DNA of 64,000 nt from TOLSYN sp963849065 (GCA_963849065.1 CAWKFM010000004.1:620001-684000), one strand, 5' to 3'; positions 36,485 to 44,518 are shown, numbered from the stretch's first letter. The notes: a model not told the origin generated them from the letters alone. Program-made: numbers and translations.

Positions 36485-36841
36485 ATGGCAACTTCCAATG
36501 CTTCACCAACAGCGGCAGCCGGACACTATCAGCCCAATGCGTTCGATCGCAAGCTCGTGGAACGAGCGCTTCGCGAGCGTACCCGCTATCGCTACGTGAC
36601 TCCCTCGGTGCGGATTGTCGACGGTGGATTGTGGGTTGAAAGTCCATGCTGCTCGCGCCGGATCGATACCAAGGGAGGGGTGGTGGACATCGCGCTGTTG
36701 CTCTGCCCAGAGCCCGGTGCTTGGCAACTCTACCGAAAGGATCATAAGGCCGAGAAATGGTTGTTGCACGGAACATATCAATGGCTCTCCGAACTGCTGG
36801 AAGAGTTGAAGAACGATCCACAGCAGCAATTCTGGCAATAG
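36485..36841 (+). CDS. Nif-associated protein resembling DUF3024
   Basis: A 118-residue protein with FDRKLVERALRERTRYRYVTPSV at the start and an ESPCCSRRIDTKGGVVDIALL core followed by WQLYRKDHKAEKWLLHGTY. I recall this pattern from DUF3024-type proteins in nif clusters, but cannot confirm the family by search. The CC pair could bind metal. It lies seven bases after the second nifZ and just before nifT, clearly in one operon. Confidence 0.65.
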   Translation: MATSNASPTAAAGHYQPNAFDRKLVERALRERTRYRYVTPSVRIVDGGLWVESPCCSRRIDTKGGVVDIALLLCPEPGAWQLYRKDHKAEKWLLHGTYQWLSELLEELKNDPQQQFWQ

Positions 36842-36851
36842 AGAGGATGCA

Positions 36852-37067
36852 ATGTTTATGAAAGTGATGATCCGCAAAAGCAGCTCCGGCGAACTCTCCG
36901 CATATATCGCCAAGAAAGACCTGGAAGAGCCCATTGTAGAAGTGGAAAAGCCTGGACTCTGGGGCGGACTGATAACCCTGGCCAACGGCTGGAAGCTGGC
37001 GCTTCCCGCGCTAAGTGCCGACACCGCGCTCCCAATCACCGTGGAAGCGCGCCGAATGGAGGCCTAG
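36852..37067 (+). CDS. nifT: NifT/FixU
   Basis: A 71-residue protein of the NifT/FixU family with the near-invariant MKVMIRK start, YIAKKDLEEPIVEVEKPGLWGG and LANGWKLALP. Its function is unknown and it is often dispensable. The ATG at 36852 or the one at 36858 may be used. It is tightly packed between its neighbours. Confidence 0.92.
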   Translation: MFMKVMIRKSSSGELSAYIAKKDLEEPIVEVEKPGLWGGLITLANGWKLALPALSADTALPITVEARRMEA

Positions 37068-37069
37068 CG

Positions 37070-37357
37070 ATGGGTCTTGGAGCAGACGAACTGGCTGCGA
37101 TCGATGCCCTGCTGGCGGCGGAAGCGTTATCCGAGCCCGGTGGGGATGCGAGCGCCCGTGCGGAATTTCGCCGGCGATTTCCCACCCTGTCGCTGACCCG
37201 TTGCGATGCGTCCGACATCGACGTTGAGACCCCATTTCGTGTGTACCCAGGGCTGAACTTGTACCTCGTGGATGCCGCCGATCATTGTTGGCGCATCACA
37301 TCCGATCCGGCGCGAGCCACCGGCATTGTGATCGCTCGCCATGCGGAGTGTCTATGA
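37070..37357 (+). CDS. Small conserved nif-cluster protein of unknown function
   Basis: A 95-residue protein with a central RRFPTLSLTRCDASDIDVETPF segment, then YPGLNLYLVDAADHCWRITSDPARATGIVIA. I believe similar small proteins follow nifT in other clusters, but I cannot give a secure family name. It starts two bases after the nifT stop and overlaps the DegT-like gene by four bases (ATGA), so it is coupled to both. Confidence 0.7.
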   Translation: MGLGADELAAIDALLAAEALSEPGGDASARAEFRRRFPTLSLTRCDASDIDVETPFRVYPGLNLYLVDAADHCWRITSDPARATGIVIARHAECL

Positions 37358-38502
37358 AACCTTCCTGGATTCCGCTCTCCGACCCAGACATTTCTCCGGC
37401 TGAGATCGAGGCGGTCAAAAGCGTCCTCGAATCGCCGCAATTGTCCGGCGGTCCGGTGGTAGAGGAATTCGAAGAAGCGTTTGCCCGCTACACAGGCCGC
37501 CGCCACGCCGTGGCGGTTGCCAGCGGTGGAATGGGCATGCTGCTGACGCTGAAGGCGTACGGAATCGGCCCCGGCAACGAAGTCATTGCGTCCCCGTATT
37601 CATGGCGCGAAACAGCGCACGCGATCGCTTTGACGGGAGCGCGCCCGGTCTTTGCGGATGTCGATTACTGGTCCGCCACGCTGGCTCCCGCCAAGGTAGA
37701 GAAGGCGTGCACCGACAAGACATCCGCCATTGTTGCCGGCAATACCAACGGGCACCCAGCCCCATGGGCGGAACTGCAAGCCCTGGCATCGCAGCGGAAC
37801 GTCCTGCTTATCGAGGATTCCACCGAGGCAATCGGGTCGACCTATAAAGGACAGGTCGTCGGAAGCTTCGGAGACTGTTCCATCTTCGACTTCTCCCAGC
37901 CCAGCCCACTAAGCTCCGGAGAAGGCGGCATGGTGGTGACCGACAATAGCGAAATCGCATCCATGTTGCGCCGCCTGCGGGGACGCCGGCAGGAGGAGCG
38001 CGATTCGGTCGTCATCGGAATGGAAGCTCCCTACCGCGCCGGTATCAGCGATCTCACGGCGGCTCTGGGCTTGGCCCAATTGCGCCGTATCGACACCATT
38101 CTGGAGCGGCGCAAGCGCGTCGAGCGAAGCTATTTTGAGCATGTGAAATCCTTCGAAGGCATCAAGGATCCCTATGTCGCGCCGGAGGTCACCTCCATAC
38201 ACTGGTTCCTCTACTTGGTGCAGCTGGGCACACGCTTCACGCGCTCCAGTCGCAACTCTATCATCGAGGATCTTCGCACGGAAGGGATCGATGCCGCTGC
38301 CTACTGCAGGCCGATGCATGCGCAACGCCTCTATGTCGAAATGGGCTATCGGCGCGGGGAGTTGTTCGTGTCGGAAAAGCTCTCCGACCGAGCGGTAGCT
38401 CTGCCCTTTCATGGGCATCTGACCGATCAGCAGGTCGCCTTTATCGTAGGCACCATGAAGGATGCCTCCGTCAACGTGGGGGCCGGATCGGCGATTTACT
38501 AG
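37354..38502 (+). CDS. DegT/DnrJ-like protein lacking the PLP lysine
   Basis: A 382-residue protein with the fold of DegT/DnrJ/EryC1/StrS sugar aminotransferases: LSGGPVVEEFEEAFARYTG, AVASGGMGMLL, the D155 region (LLIEDSTEAIGSTYKG) and a GEGGMV motif. In active members a Lys lies five residues before the GEGG motif and binds PLP; here the run is FSQPSPLSSGEGG, with Ser184 at that place and no Lys nearby. It may be a non-catalytic or altered enzyme. It starts in an ATGA overlap behind the small nif gene, so it belongs to the nif operon. What it does there is unknown. Confidence 0.8.
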   Translation: MKPSWIPLSDPDISPAEIEAVKSVLESPQLSGGPVVEEFEEAFARYTGRRHAVAVASGGMGMLLTLKAYGIGPGNEVIASPYSWRETAHAIALTGARPVFADVDYWSATLAPAKVEKACTDKTSAIVAGNTNGHPAPWAELQALASQRNVLLIEDSTEAIGSTYKGQVVGSFGDCSIFDFSQPSPLSSGEGGMVVTDNSEIASMLRRLRGRRQEERDSVVIGMEAPYRAGISDLTAALGLAQLRRIDTILERRKRVERSYFEHVKSFEGIKDPYVAPEVTSIHWFLYLVQLGTRFTRSSRNSIIEDLRTEGIDAAAYCRPMHAQRLYVEMGYRRGELFVSEKLSDRAVALPFHGHLTDQQVAFIVGTMKDASVNVGAGSAIY

Positions 38503-38598
38503 GTTCCAGTTTTTCGTTCCGCTCTTCTCACCACATGCGAGAGGCGCGGAATGTACAAACGGGCAGTTTTGAACAACGAATCTGAAGGGGAGGAAGCA

Positions 38599-38904
38599 AT
38601 GCCTATAGTTACTGTCATGCCATCGGGAACAAAGGTTGAAGTGGCGGAGGGTTCTACGCTGTTGGAGGCGATTAGGGCGGCGGGTCAAACCATCGGGCAC
38701 AAGTGCGATGGAAATGCCGATTGCGGCACCTGCCACATCTTCGTGCTCGAGGGGCGCAAGGGAATTTCCAAGCTGAATTCAGCGGAGAATGCCAAGCTCG
38801 ATAGCATCGTGGGAGTCAGTTCCAAATCCCGGCTCGCCTGCCAGGCCATGCTCAAGAACGAAGATGTAACGGTGGAGCTGCTCGGCTTTGCGTCGGGCTT
38901 TTGA
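38599..38904 (+). CDS. [2Fe-2S] ferredoxin of the adrenodoxin/Isc type
   Basis: A 101-residue plant-/adrenodoxin-like ferredoxin with cluster ligands in CDGNADCGTCHIFV and a fourth Cys in SRLACQAM. Proteins of this type near nif genes include Shethna-like ferredoxins that protect nitrogenase or carry electrons. GGGGAGG precedes ATG 38599; the frame opens earlier at 38551 without need. A second, different [2Fe-2S] ferredoxin is encoded at 44044. Confidence 0.88.
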   Translation: MPIVTVMPSGTKVEVAEGSTLLEAIRAAGQTIGHKCDGNADCGTCHIFVLEGRKGISKLNSAENAKLDSIVGVSSKSRLACQAMLKNEDVTVELLGFASGF

Positions 38905-38946
38905 CGGATAGTTCATCGCAGAATTGCGCAGGAAAGGATGCTCGCC

Positions 38947-39153
38947 ATGCAAACGCTGATTCATGTCCGCTTTTCGCCGGATGGCACCGTTACAGAGATT
39001 GGCGCCAGGCCCCAGGGAGTCGATGCTCAATCATGGTTCAACTACTTGTCGCAGGCCGCCGGAAATGCCTATCAGGCTCTCTCTGGAGGACGCGGTCTGT
39101 TCCGTCTTGAGCCGCAGGAACTGGACGGGCTCAAGGAAGCATACGCAAAGTAG
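38947..39153 (+). CDS. Small protein of unknown function in the nif island
   Basis: A 68-residue soluble protein (QTLIHVRFSPDGTVTEIG, then SWFNYLSQAAGNAYQALSGGRGLFRL). AGGAAAGG lies 7-9 bases before ATG 38947; an ATG at 38938 is too close to it. It follows the [2Fe-2S] ferredoxin by 42 bases and ends the long nifB-to-ferredoxin run. I do not recognise the family. Confidence 0.65.
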   Translation: MQTLIHVRFSPDGTVTEIGARPQGVDAQSWFNYLSQAAGNAYQALSGGRGLFRLEPQELDGLKEAYAK

Positions 39154-39229
39154 CGGGCTTGCGCACTGTGAGCAGAGCGCAGAAGCTGGATTGCCTTTCG
39201 GTGGAACTCATGCTCTGGATGTTGGCTTC

Positions 39230-39676
39230 CTAACTTTCGCTGACGGGAGAACCCAGCAGCGTTGCTGGAATGAAATCGGTAACGCCCCGCCCAAGCATAA
39301 TGTCCACCTTGCCCCGGACCGACTCCACCCGGAATGGTTTGGCAAGGAGTCCATGGGCGCCGGACTTGAGGCAGGCCTGCGCAAGCGGATCGTCCACGGC
39401 CTCTGTCACGATGAGAATTCTGGCGCCGGGAATCGCGGAGGCAATGTCGCTCAGCACGCTTGTGCCGGAGGCTTGCAGAATATCCAAGCCGAGTAGAATC
39501 AGATCCGGCTTCCAACCCCGCGCCTTGGCGAATGCCGCATCCAGAGTCGGAAACTCGTGCGTTTCATTTTCGTCCTGCAGCATGAACTGCAACACAGCGC
39601 GATCGATGTCGTCGCCCCCTACGACAAAGATGCGCTTATTCTCAACCGATCGAGAGCTTTCCACTCCAATCTGCAT
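39230..39676 (-). CDS. Stand-alone receiver domain with a missing phosphoacceptor
   Basis: A 148-residue protein made of one CheY-like receiver domain. The acidic pair (D22, D23), the switch Thr (LIVTE) and the Lys (LAKPF) are present, but the phosphoacceptor position in LILLGLDIL is Gly63 where Asp is expected. It is therefore probably a pseudo-receiver that works by protein contact, or uses D65. A sigma-54 promoter with a NifA site lies upstream, which makes it a nif-regulon member. ATG 39676 is chosen because a G-rich ribosome site precedes it. Confidence 0.75.
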   Translation of the reverse strand: MQIGVESSRSVENKRIFVVGGDDIDRAVLQFMLQDENETHEFPTLDAAFAKARGWKPDLILLGLDILQASGTSVLSDIASAIPGARILIVTEAVDDPLAQACLKSGAHGLLAKPFRVESVRGKVDIMLGRGVTDFIPATLLGSPVSES

Positions 39677-39719
39677 AGACCCCCCGGAAACACAATCTCG
39701 TATGGAACTCAGGTTTAAC

Positions 39720-39735
39720 TGCAACTGCAGTTCCA
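39720..39735 (-). promoter_or_regulatory. Sigma-54 promoter of the pseudo-receiver gene
   Basis: On the minus strand TGGAACTGCAGTTGCA has GG and GC separated by 10 bases, with one deviation (A for C after GG) from the consensus. Predicted start near 39709, about 33 bases before the ATG. Confidence 0.7.
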
Positions 39736-39785
39736 AACCTTTAGCCTCAAAATCAAGCTATATCGTTTCGCCCGGTACCCGAAGT

Positions 39786-39801
39786 TGTTCTGTACGCGAC
39801 A
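39786..39801. promoter_or_regulatory. NifA activator site shared by divergent promoters
   Basis: TGT (39786-39788), 10 bases, ACA (39799-39801). It lies 51 bases from the pseudo-receiver -24 element and 107 bases from that of the CCE_0567/fdxB/nifQ operon, and is the only such site seen in the interval. Confidence 0.7.
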
Positions 39802-39907
39802 GATAAGTTTCTAGATGTCGCCTTTGGAACAAGCCCGCCTAGTCCTTGCAGCAATTCTCCGTATTGATAGCAAAGCAGTTGCAGGTAGCTCTGGCCGAAC
39901 GGGGACT

Positions 39908-39923
39908 TGGCAACGCGATTGCA
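39908..39923 (+). promoter_or_regulatory. Sigma-54 promoter of the CCE_0567-like/fdxB/nifQ operon
   Basis: TGGCAACGCGATTGCA has GG (39909-39910) and GC (39921-39922) with 10 bases between. Predicted start near 39933, about 65 bases before the first ATG. Confidence 0.9.
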
Positions 39924-39998
39924 GTTACCAGTGATAGCCGATCCCGTCAGGCAGGGAAAAGCACCACAAAAAAGCCGGTGAGCTGAAAGCGAGTACGT

Positions 39999-40196
39999 AT
40001 GACCGATTTGGAAACCGTCAAAGCGGAGATCAAGAAACTATCCTCGCAAGCGGTACAGGCCAAGATGAACCTGCACGATCTTGCCGAGGATCTTCCGATT
40101 AATTGGGAGCAGATACTCGAGGTCGCGCAGCGGGCGTATGACACCTACCGGGAGTTGGAGACCAAGCGGGGCATTCTCAAGGCGGCTGGAGCGTAA
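39999..40196 (+). CDS. CCE_0567-type helical metalloprotein (Rop-like, DUF683)
   Basis: A 65-residue helical-hairpin protein typical of nif clusters: LETVKAEIKKLSSQAVQAKMNLHDLAEDLP, then NWEQILEVAQRAYDTYRELE. Family members bind metal or haem in cyanobacteria, and the Lys-Met-Asn-Leu-His stretch is conserved; the role is not settled. It is first in an operon behind a sigma-54 promoter, and its stop abuts the fdxB start. Confidence 0.88.
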   Translation: MTDLETVKAEIKKLSSQAVQAKMNLHDLAEDLPINWEQILEVAQRAYDTYRELETKRGILKAAGA

Positions 40197-40493
40197 ATGG
40201 CAACGCATTCGGAAACACCTGCGCTGACGCGCGATGGAAGATCATGGAGTCCATCGTATCTTCTCGACATCTCGCAAGAGACTTGTATCGGGTGCGGCCG
40301 TTGCTTCAAGGTCTGCGGACGTTCGGTGATGACCTTGATGGGCATCACCGAAGAGGGCGATCTAGTCGGCATTGATGAAGACGAAGAGTACGAACGCAAA
40401 GTCATGACCGTCACCGCGCCAGGCGCATGCATCGGGTGTGCCGCCTGTTCTCGCGTCTGTCCCAAAGACTGCCAGACGCACGGGCCAGCCTGA
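40197..40493 (+). CDS. fdxB: Ferredoxin III, nif-specific (FdxB)
   Basis: A 98-residue 2[4Fe-4S] ferredoxin with CIGCGRCFKVCGRSVM and CIGCAACSRVCPKD, separated by a charged insert (GITEEGDLVGIDEDEEYERK) that is typical of the nif-specific ferredoxin III family. It starts directly at the preceding stop. It is expected to carry electrons for nitrogenase or cofactor synthesis. Confidence 0.93.
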   Translation: MATHSETPALTRDGRSWSPSYLLDISQETCIGCGRCFKVCGRSVMTLMGITEEGDLVGIDEDEEYERKVMTVTAPGACIGCAACSRVCPKDCQTHGPA

Positions 40494-40519
40494 CCGCGGG
40501 CCGGCCGGATGGAGAACTC

Positions 40520-41167
40520 ATGAAGCCAGAGGCAATCTACGCGCTCCTGAGCCAATGCAATGCGGCTTGCGACTGCGACCCATTCGATGGGCACGTGTTG
40601 GCGTGTATTGTTTCTGCCGGCGCAATGGAGACCGGTCCTGGCAGGTCGCTCACGGACGCCTTGGGCATCTCCGGAAAAGTTCTGCGGCGTTCGTGCGAGC
40701 AGTACTTTCCCGGTGCGCTGGCCCATCTCGAACCCTTCGGGCTGGATGGCGAGCCTGCAGTCGAAGAGGATGAGCGATGCTTGCGGGAGCTCCTGGGGCG
40801 CTCCCGCACCGCCGCGGGACCGCTGAGCTCGCTGCTTGCCATCCTCATTGCGCGCCGTTCCACACGTCCGAACCACCTTTGGCAGGACCTTGGCTTGCCC
40901 AATCGCGGCGAACTGTCCACGATTATGTCACGTCACTTCGCGCCTTTGGCCATGCGCAATAATCAAGACATGAAATGGAAGAAATTCCTTCACCGGATGA
41001 TCTGCCGCGATGAAGGATTTCGCCTGTGCGCCGCCCCTTGTTGCTCTGAATGCAGTGACTTCGAGGACTGTTTTGGTGATGAGTCGGGCGAGAGCCTGCT
41101 GGCGCGCATGCGCTTCCAAGTCGAAGCTCAAGGGCTGATTTCCATCCAAGCCGGCTGCGAGCAATGA
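40520..41167 (+). CDS. nifQ: NifQ, molybdenum donor for FeMo-cofactor
   Basis: A 215-residue iron-sulfur protein that delivers molybdenum to NifEN/NifH. The C-terminal metal-binding motif C-X4-C-X2-C-X5-C is present in CAAPCCSECSDFEDC, preceded by MKWKKFLHRMICRDEGF. GGAG lies just before ATG 40520. It closes the operon with the CCE_0567-like gene and fdxB. Molybdenum use agrees with the NifD type. Confidence 0.92.
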   Translation: MKPEAIYALLSQCNAACDCDPFDGHVLACIVSAGAMETGPGRSLTDALGISGKVLRRSCEQYFPGALAHLEPFGLDGEPAVEEDERCLRELLGRSRTAAGPLSSLLAILIARRSTRPNHLWQDLGLPNRGELSTIMSRHFAPLAMRNNQDMKWKKFLHRMICRDEGFRLCAAPCCSECSDFEDCFGDESGESLLARMRFQVEAQGLISIQAGCEQ

Positions 41168-41180
41168 CAGAAACTCGACA

Positions 41181-41196
41181 TGTACTGAACGCGACA
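41181..41196. promoter_or_regulatory. NifA upstream activator site for nifS
   Basis: TGT (41181-41183), 10 bases, ACA (41194-41196), about 61 bases upstream of the -24 element of the nifS promoter. Confidence 0.75.
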
Positions 41197-41256
41197 ATCC
41201 TCACCTTCCTCCGCCTGGTATCTCCCTAAGTATCCGCAGTTGCAACGAATCCCGAT

Positions 41257-41272
41257 TGGCAAGCGACGTGCT
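41257..41272 (+). promoter_or_regulatory. Sigma-54 promoter of nifSVW-fdx
   Basis: TGGCAAGCGACGTGCT has GG (41258-41259) and GC (41270-41271) with 10 bases between; the -12 half is GTGC where TTGC is the consensus. Predicted start near 41282, about 65 bases before nifS. Confidence 0.82.
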
Positions 41273-41346
41273 TCCTACCATGGAAACACGGATCGAATTC
41301 CACTAGCGGTCGATGGTGGCTCCGGAACTGGTTCAGGAAGGTCGCG

Positions 41347-42534
41347 ATGACAGAGAACGCTCACGCATGGGTCTATCTGGATAACAACGCCACGACGCGC
41401 GTGGATACGCGTGTGGTAGAGGCGATGTTGCCTGTCTTTCGCGAGCAATTTGCCAACCCATCCTCAACTCATGCCCTGGGAGCGGCGGCATCGGGTACTG
41501 TACGGATAGCGCGCCGACAGGTCCAATCGCTGATCGGAGCCGGGCGGGAAAGCGAGATCGTCTTTACCTCGGGTGGAAGCGAGTCCAATAACGCGGCCAT
41601 CTTTTCAGCTCTGGAAACAGAAGTGGGGCGCGATGAAATCGTGACTTCCGCGGTCGAACACCCGGCGGTGCTTGCCGTCTGTGACTATCTGGAGCGGATG
41701 GGAAGGGCGAAGGTGCACCGCATCCCCGTGGATCGCGTCGGCCATCTTGATATAGAGGCGTATCGCGCGTCCCTCAGTGAGAGGACGGCCCTGGTGTCGA
41801 TTCAATGGGCCAACAATGAGACCGGCGTTGTGTTCCCTGTTAGCCAACTGGCCTCGATGGCGCATAAGGCGGGCGCACTGTTTCACTGCGATGCGGTTCA
41901 GGCCGCCGGGAAGATCGCAATCGATGCGCAGGCGGCGCAGGTCGATATGCTCTCAATCTCCGCCCATAAAATCCATGGACCGAAAGGCGCAGGTGCTCTC
42001 TATGTTCGCCACGGAGTCCGCTTTGTGCCGCTGCTTCACGGCGGCCGTCAGGAGCGGGGACGGCGAGCCGGTACGGAGAATACCGCGGCAATCGTGGGCT
42101 TTGGGCTGGCTGCGGAATTGGCGGCTGAAGCGTTGTCGCAAGAAATGCCCAGGATTGCTCTGCTGCGCGATCGGCTGGAGCGGGAAATTCTGCGACTGGT
42201 TCCCGGATCGATCCTGGTAGGCGACAGAGATGGTCGCCTGCCCAACACGCTCAACATCGCATTTGAAGATGTGGAGGCCGATGCGATTCTTCTGCTGCTG
42301 GACCGCGCTTCAATTGCAGCTTCTTCTGGGTCGGCCTGCGCGACTGGATCGATGGAGCCGTCTCATGTTTTGCGCGCCATGAAGCTCCCATTCAGCTATC
42401 TGCGCGGCGCGGTGCGCTTCTCATTCTCACGCGAGAATTCGGAGCAGGATGTGGATCGTGTCCTCGATGTTCTCCCACAACTGGTGTACGAACTGCAAAC
42501 TCTTTCTTTCCCAAAGGAGGCTGCGTGTGACTAA
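41347..42534 (+). CDS. nifS: NifS cysteine desulfurase
   Basis: A PLP enzyme that takes sulfur from cysteine for nif cluster assembly, 395 residues. YLDNNATTRVD opens the chain; the PLP Lys is in SISAHKIHGPKG and the active Cys in SSGSACATGSMEPSHVL, as in group I desulfurases. It is the first gene of nifSVW-fdx and overlaps nifV. nifU, its usual scaffold partner, is absent from the window, so the IscA-like protein or a housekeeping scaffold may stand in. Confidence 0.94.
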   Translation: MTENAHAWVYLDNNATTRVDTRVVEAMLPVFREQFANPSSTHALGAAASGTVRIARRQVQSLIGAGRESEIVFTSGGSESNNAAIFSALETEVGRDEIVTSAVEHPAVLAVCDYLERMGRAKVHRIPVDRVGHLDIEAYRASLSERTALVSIQWANNETGVVFPVSQLASMAHKAGALFHCDAVQAAGKIAIDAQAAQVDMLSISAHKIHGPKGAGALYVRHGVRFVPLLHGGRQERGRRAGTENTAAIVGFGLAAELAAEALSQEMPRIALLRDRLEREILRLVPGSILVGDRDGRLPNTLNIAFEDVEADAILLLLDRASIAASSGSACATGSMEPSHVLRAMKLPFSYLRGAVRFSFSRENSEQDVDRVLDVLPQLVYELQTLSFPKEAACD

Positions 42535-43702
42535 CTCGACGAACGTCGTAATCAACGACTCGACACTGAGAGATGGAGAGCAGGCTCCAGGGGTGGCCTT
42601 CACCCTCGACGAAAAGCTTGCCATTGCGCTCGCGCTGGAAAGCGCCGGCGTGGAGGAGATCGAGTCGGGCACGCCGGCCATGGGAAGGCGGGAGATCGAG
42701 CAGATCGAGGCCATCGGCTGCGCGTTGCACAAAGCCGAACCCATCGCCTGGTGCCGCATGACGCGCGCCGATGTGGATGCCGCAATGCAGACCGGGTTGA
42801 AGCGGGTGAACCTCTCCATTCCGCTCTCGGATATTCAGATGCACGCAAAGCTGAAAGCCGATCGAGCCGGGGTGCTCCGGCGGATCGAAGACGTCATCTC
42901 ATATGCCATGGATTGCGGCCTGCGCGTGGCGATGGGAGGCGAAGATTCCAGCCGCGCCGATATAAACTTCCTGCTCACCGCGCTGGAAACCGCCGCCAAA
43001 GCGGGGGCTCATCGCTACCGCTTTGCAGACACACTTGGCAATATGGAGCCATTCGGCGTCTATGAGGTTATTACCCGGCTGCGTAACGCTAGCGGCCTCG
43101 AACTTGAATTCCACGGTCATGATGATCTAGGCCTGGCAACCGCAAACACTCTGGCAGCAATTCGCAGCGGAGCAACGCATGCCAGCGTCTGTGTTATGGG
43201 TTTGGGAGAACGCGCCGGCAACGCAGCACTGGAAGAGGTGGTCGCGGCGCTCAACCGTTTTACCGGCGCATGCAGCAACATCGATCTCGCACAGTTACCG
43301 CACCTCGCCGAACTCGTCGCCACCGCGGCACGCCGCCCGATTCCTGCTGGAAAGGCGATCGTTGGAGCCAGCGCATTCACCCATGAATCCGGTATTCACG
43401 TCGACGGCCTATTGAAGGACCCGTTGACTTATGAAGCGATGTCTCCCCAACTCTTCGGACGTACCCGCGAGATTGTGCTTGGAAAACATTCGGGCATTGC
43501 GTCGGTGAAAGGCGCGCTACGCTCGCTTGGCCTGGCCTCAGATGACGACCTGAGTCAGTGGGTCCTGACTCAGGTGCAGGAGCGTTCGATTCAGGCCAAA
43601 CGCGTCATCAGCACCGAAGAGTTGGTGGATTTTTATCATCGATTCAGCGACGCTCCGATACCCCTCAACAAACCATTGGAGATGAACTATGACTGTGCTT
43701 GA
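42527..43702 (+). CDS. nifV: NifV homocitrate synthase
   Basis: Condenses acetyl-CoA and 2-oxoglutarate to homocitrate, the organic ligand of FeMo-cofactor; 391 residues. NDSTLRDGEQAPGVAF near the start, FHGHDDLGLATANTLAAI and HESGIHVDGLLKDP are typical of the HMG-CoA lyase-like homocitrate synthase family. I place the start at GTG 42527, six bases behind AAAGGAGG and overlapping the nifS end. It overlaps nifW at its 3' end. Confidence 0.94.
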   Translation: MTNSTNVVINDSTLRDGEQAPGVAFTLDEKLAIALALESAGVEEIESGTPAMGRREIEQIEAIGCALHKAEPIAWCRMTRADVDAAMQTGLKRVNLSIPLSDIQMHAKLKADRAGVLRRIEDVISYAMDCGLRVAMGGEDSSRADINFLLTALETAAKAGAHRYRFADTLGNMEPFGVYEVITRLRNASGLELEFHGHDDLGLATANTLAAIRSGATHASVCVMGLGERAGNAALEEVVAALNRFTGACSNIDLAQLPHLAELVATAARRPIPAGKAIVGASAFTHESGIHVDGLLKDPLTYEAMSPQLFGRTREIVLGKHSGIASVKGALRSLGLASDDDLSQWVLTQVQERSIQAKRVISTEELVDFYHRFSDAPIPLNKPLEMNYDCA

Positions 43703-44018
43703 ACAGCTATCCAGGCTTTCTTCCGCGGAAGACTTCTTCCTATTTCTGGACGTTCCCTACGATCCGGACGTGCTCAACGTCTCGCGCCTTCACATCCTCC
43801 GGCGGATGGGCGACAACCTTCGCAAGGCCCCTCCCGAACCGGACGATGCCAAGGCCCGCGAATATTTCCGGGTCCACCTCGAGGGGGCGTACCAGGATTT
43901 TGTAAGCTCCTCGCCCATCCACGAGCGTGTGTTTAAAGTGCACAAAGATGCAGTTCGTCCTCACACCGGTCCTCTGGTCCATCTCTCCATTCCCGGTGGG
44001 GGACAAGAACTGCTCTAG
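43689..44018 (+). CDS. nifW: NifW nitrogenase-stabilising protein
   Basis: A 109-residue protein of the NifW family, which binds the MoFe protein and helps protect or mature it. LSSAEDFFLFLDVPYDPDVLNVSRLHILRR at the start and YQDFVSSSPIHERVFKVHK are characteristic. The start lies within the end of nifV (14-base overlap), so translation is coupled. Confidence 0.93.
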   Translation: MTVLEQLSRLSSAEDFFLFLDVPYDPDVLNVSRLHILRRMGDNLRKAPPEPDDAKAREYFRVHLEGAYQDFVSSSPIHERVFKVHKDAVRPHTGPLVHLSIPGGGQELL

Positions 44019-44043
44019 CAGCGATCCGGAACAGGAGCTGATC

Positions 44044-44463
44044 ATGTCCGAGTTGAATACCGGTCCCATCCCGGAAAGGACCCAACTGGGGCCTAATACG
44101 GTTCGCCTCATCTTCCTGCCCGGAGGACAGAGCGTGGAGTTTGAGGCGGGCAAACTGCCATACCGGGAACATGGCAAACCGCAATCCATTCTCGACGTGG
44201 CGATCAATTTTGGTCTTCACCTGGAACATGCCTGCGGCGGAAGCTTCGCCTGCTCTACCTGTCACGTGGTGGTGAAAAAAGGCGGAAATCTGCTCAGCGA
44301 ATGTAGCGAAGAGGAGGCTGACCGGCTGGATATGGCGGCCGATCTGCAACTGCACTCGCGGCTAGGCTGCCTGGCGGTGATTGAAAAACCGGGCGAAGTC
44401 GTGGTGGAGATACCGCAGTGGAACCGTAATTATATTAGCGAAGGCGGCGGCAGCACGTTGTAG
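44044..44463 (+). CDS. [2Fe-2S] ferredoxin, Isc Fdx type
   Basis: A 139-residue ferredoxin with ligands in HACGGSFACSTCHVVV and C near SRLGCLAV, a spacing typical of Isc-type Fdx. An N-terminal extension of about 20 residues precedes the fold. AGGAG precedes ATG 44044; the frame is open upstream in the nifW end. It is the last gene of the island and of the nifSVW transcript, and may reduce clusters during assembly. Confidence 0.88.
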   Translation: MSELNTGPIPERTQLGPNTVRLIFLPGGQSVEFEAGKLPYREHGKPQSILDVAINFGLHLEHACGGSFACSTCHVVVKKGGNLLSECSEEEADRLDMAADLQLHSRLGCLAVIEKPGEVVVEIPQWNRNYISEGGGSTL

Positions 44464-44518
44464 GTGTAAACGATCAGCGGCGCGAACACTACATCCCCTC
44501 CACCCTCGAGCGCCAGAT

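Noticed and set aside
37070..37357. Naming the small gene after nifT as a specific numbered family
   Set aside because: The pattern feels familiar from nif clusters, but I cannot confirm the family without a search, so it is left as unknown.
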